From Burkholderiales bacterium (GTDB lineage: Bacteria; Pseudomonadota; Gammaproteobacteria; Burkholderiales; Usitatibacteraceae): a DNA stretch of 64,000 nt. The notes under the pieces are model-generated. The model had not been told where the DNA came from, ran no database searches, and saw only the letters and a program-made list of their open reading frames with translations. The DNA lies in contig JANYDB010000058.1 in the NCBI GenBank assembly GCA_025359985.1, positions 1-64,000 on the forward strand, written 5' to 3'. Both the position numbers and the translations under genes were made by a program. How positions within the stretch are numbered: position 1 is the stretch's first letter; every line of letters starts with the position of its first letter. Positions 63,145 through 64,000 of this stretch are shown here, piece after piece.

Positions 63145-63183
63145 AGCGGGGAATTTTTGCAGGTTTGCTTCCCCGCTTTTTTA
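63145..63183 (+). terminator. Terminator after the SPFH gene
   Basis: AGCGGGGAA and TTCCCCGCT arms, a 15-base loop and TTTTTTATTT after. Confidence 0.8.
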
Positions 63184-63257
63184 TTTCAATTGTGGTTTCG
63201 CATTTGTGTTGTAGATCCATCACACAGGCTGAAGCCGAGCTGTATTGATTGCGCCCC

Positions 63258-64000
63258 ATGGAAAACCCGAATCCATCACAAACCACGCTAGACCAGATGA
63301 CCTCGAAGGTGCGTGCTTTTCCGTGCGTATCCTGCGGTGCCAAACTCTCGTTCGCACCCGGCAGCAAAACGCTGAAGTGTCCTTACTGCGCCGCCAGTAA
63401 TAACATTCCCGAAACGGATGATACGGTTGAAGAGCTTGATCTCGACACTTGGCTTACGCAACTGGAATCCGCGCATGAAACCCATGAGCAGGAGCAGGTC
63501 AAATGCAATAACTGCGGCGGTGCGCAGACCTTGGCCGCCAATTTATTCGCCACCTCCTGCACCTTTTGTGGCTCACCCATTACCTCAAAAAGTTACGCTC
63601 AGCGCCTGATCAAACCGAAAGCGTTGGTGCCATTTAAAATCACCCAGTTGCAGGCGCAGGACAAATGGCGTGCATGGATCAAAGGTCTCTGGCTTGCGCC
63701 CTCGGCCCTCAAAAATTTTGTGCAAAGTGATGGCGGCATCAAAGGCATCTACGTGCCTTATTGGACTTACGACGCCAACACTTACAGCAATTACACCGGC
63801 CAACGCGGCGACGATTACACCGAGCGCTACGAAACCACCAATTCAAATGGCGAGCGTGTCACCGAAACCCGTACCCAAACGCGCTGGACGGGTGTTGCAG
63901 GCAACGTCTCATTCTTCCATGATGATGTGCTGGTAGCAGCGAGCAAAACCGCCTACGGTGCCGCCACACCCGCCGGTAGCAATCTGCCGGTACTCAATAT
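63258..64000 (+). CDS. Zinc-ribbon membrane-associated protein, 5' part
   Basis: The open frame runs off the right edge, with at least 247 residues visible. Two zinc ribbons: FPCVSCGAKLSF with LKCPYCAA (about 22-48), and VKCNNCGG with TSCTFCGS (about 78-105). These are followed by LIKPKALVPFKI and the beta-rich GIYVPYWTYDANTYSNYTGQ. Proteins like this are often mis-named primosomal protein N' helicase-like; no helicase motif is seen. They usually end in membrane helices, which would lie outside the window. Neighbour of the SPFH gene. Confidence 0.8.
   Translation, partial: MENPNPSQTTLDQMTSKVRAFPCVSCGAKLSFAPGSKTLKCPYCAASNNIPETDDTVEELDLDTWLTQLESAHETHEQEQVKCNNCGGAQTLAANLFATSCTFCGSPITSKSYAQRLIKPKALVPFKITQLQAQDKWRAWIKGLWLAPSALKNFVQSDGGIKGIYVPYWTYDANTYSNYTGQRGDDYTERYETTNSNGERVTETRTQTRWTGVAGNVSFFHDDVLVAASKTAYGAATPAGSNLPVLN

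Overview
The window reads as a chromosomal segment of a betaproteobacterium, probably Burkholderiales-like. This rests on gene order and gene families, not on any database search. The supporting blocks are rsmA-pdxA-surA-lptD next to an amgK-family gene, rpe-gph-trpEGDC, rplM-rpsI, a COQ7-type ubiquinone hydroxylase, a betaproteobacterial-type trimeric porin, and bactofilin-erpA. I saw no rRNA or tRNA genes and no CRISPR array.

Layout. 1-4.7 kb is an accessory edge. It holds two families of small dispersed repeats (A and B, three copies each), an IS3-type transposase relic, a membrane protein, two lipoproteins and a frameshifted NTF2/SnoaL-like gene. 4.7-10.6 kb (minus strand) is the outer-membrane biogenesis and cofactor cluster lptD-surA-pdxA-rsmA, facing a divergent amgK-like gene that has lost its metal-binding motif. 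11.9-16.7 kb (plus) carries pepP, two UbiH-type monooxygenases and a DsbC-type isomerase with a lipobox. 16.8-19.4 kb has a MAPEG protein, mltA, a small membrane protein and apaG. 19.5-25.2 kb is rpe-gph followed by trpEGDC, preceded by a previously unlisted Trp-rich leader peptide with an overlapping attenuator hairpin. 25.5-31.1 kb has a porin, coq7, an OsmC protein, rplM-rpsI, a DUF6776-like protein, a bactofilin and erpA. 31.4-39.0 kb has a large secreted zinc protease, a 43-residue basic protein, a secreted phospholipase A2-like protein and an M13 peptidase gene split in its signal peptide by a complete 1.3-kb IS.

39.2-60.4 kb is the most coherent unit and the best candidate for an interesting system. 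A PsrA-type TetR regulator sits behind a consensus promoter whose start site is covered by a palindrome matching the Pseudomonas PsrA operator consensus. It is followed by fadE, a thiolase, a fused hydratase/dehydrogenase, a DUF4442 protein, an acyl-CoA ligase, a thioesterase, a second fused dehydrogenase/hydratase and fadA. After these come DUF1302 (outer-membrane barrel), DUF1329 (exported), a YCF48/BNR-repeat protein and an MMPL-type RND permease. I infer a lipid or acyl-compound envelope transport module physically coupled to beta-oxidation. 60.5-64 kb ends with DUF423, a MOSC protein, an SPFH-GYF protein and a zinc-ribbon protein cut by the window edge.
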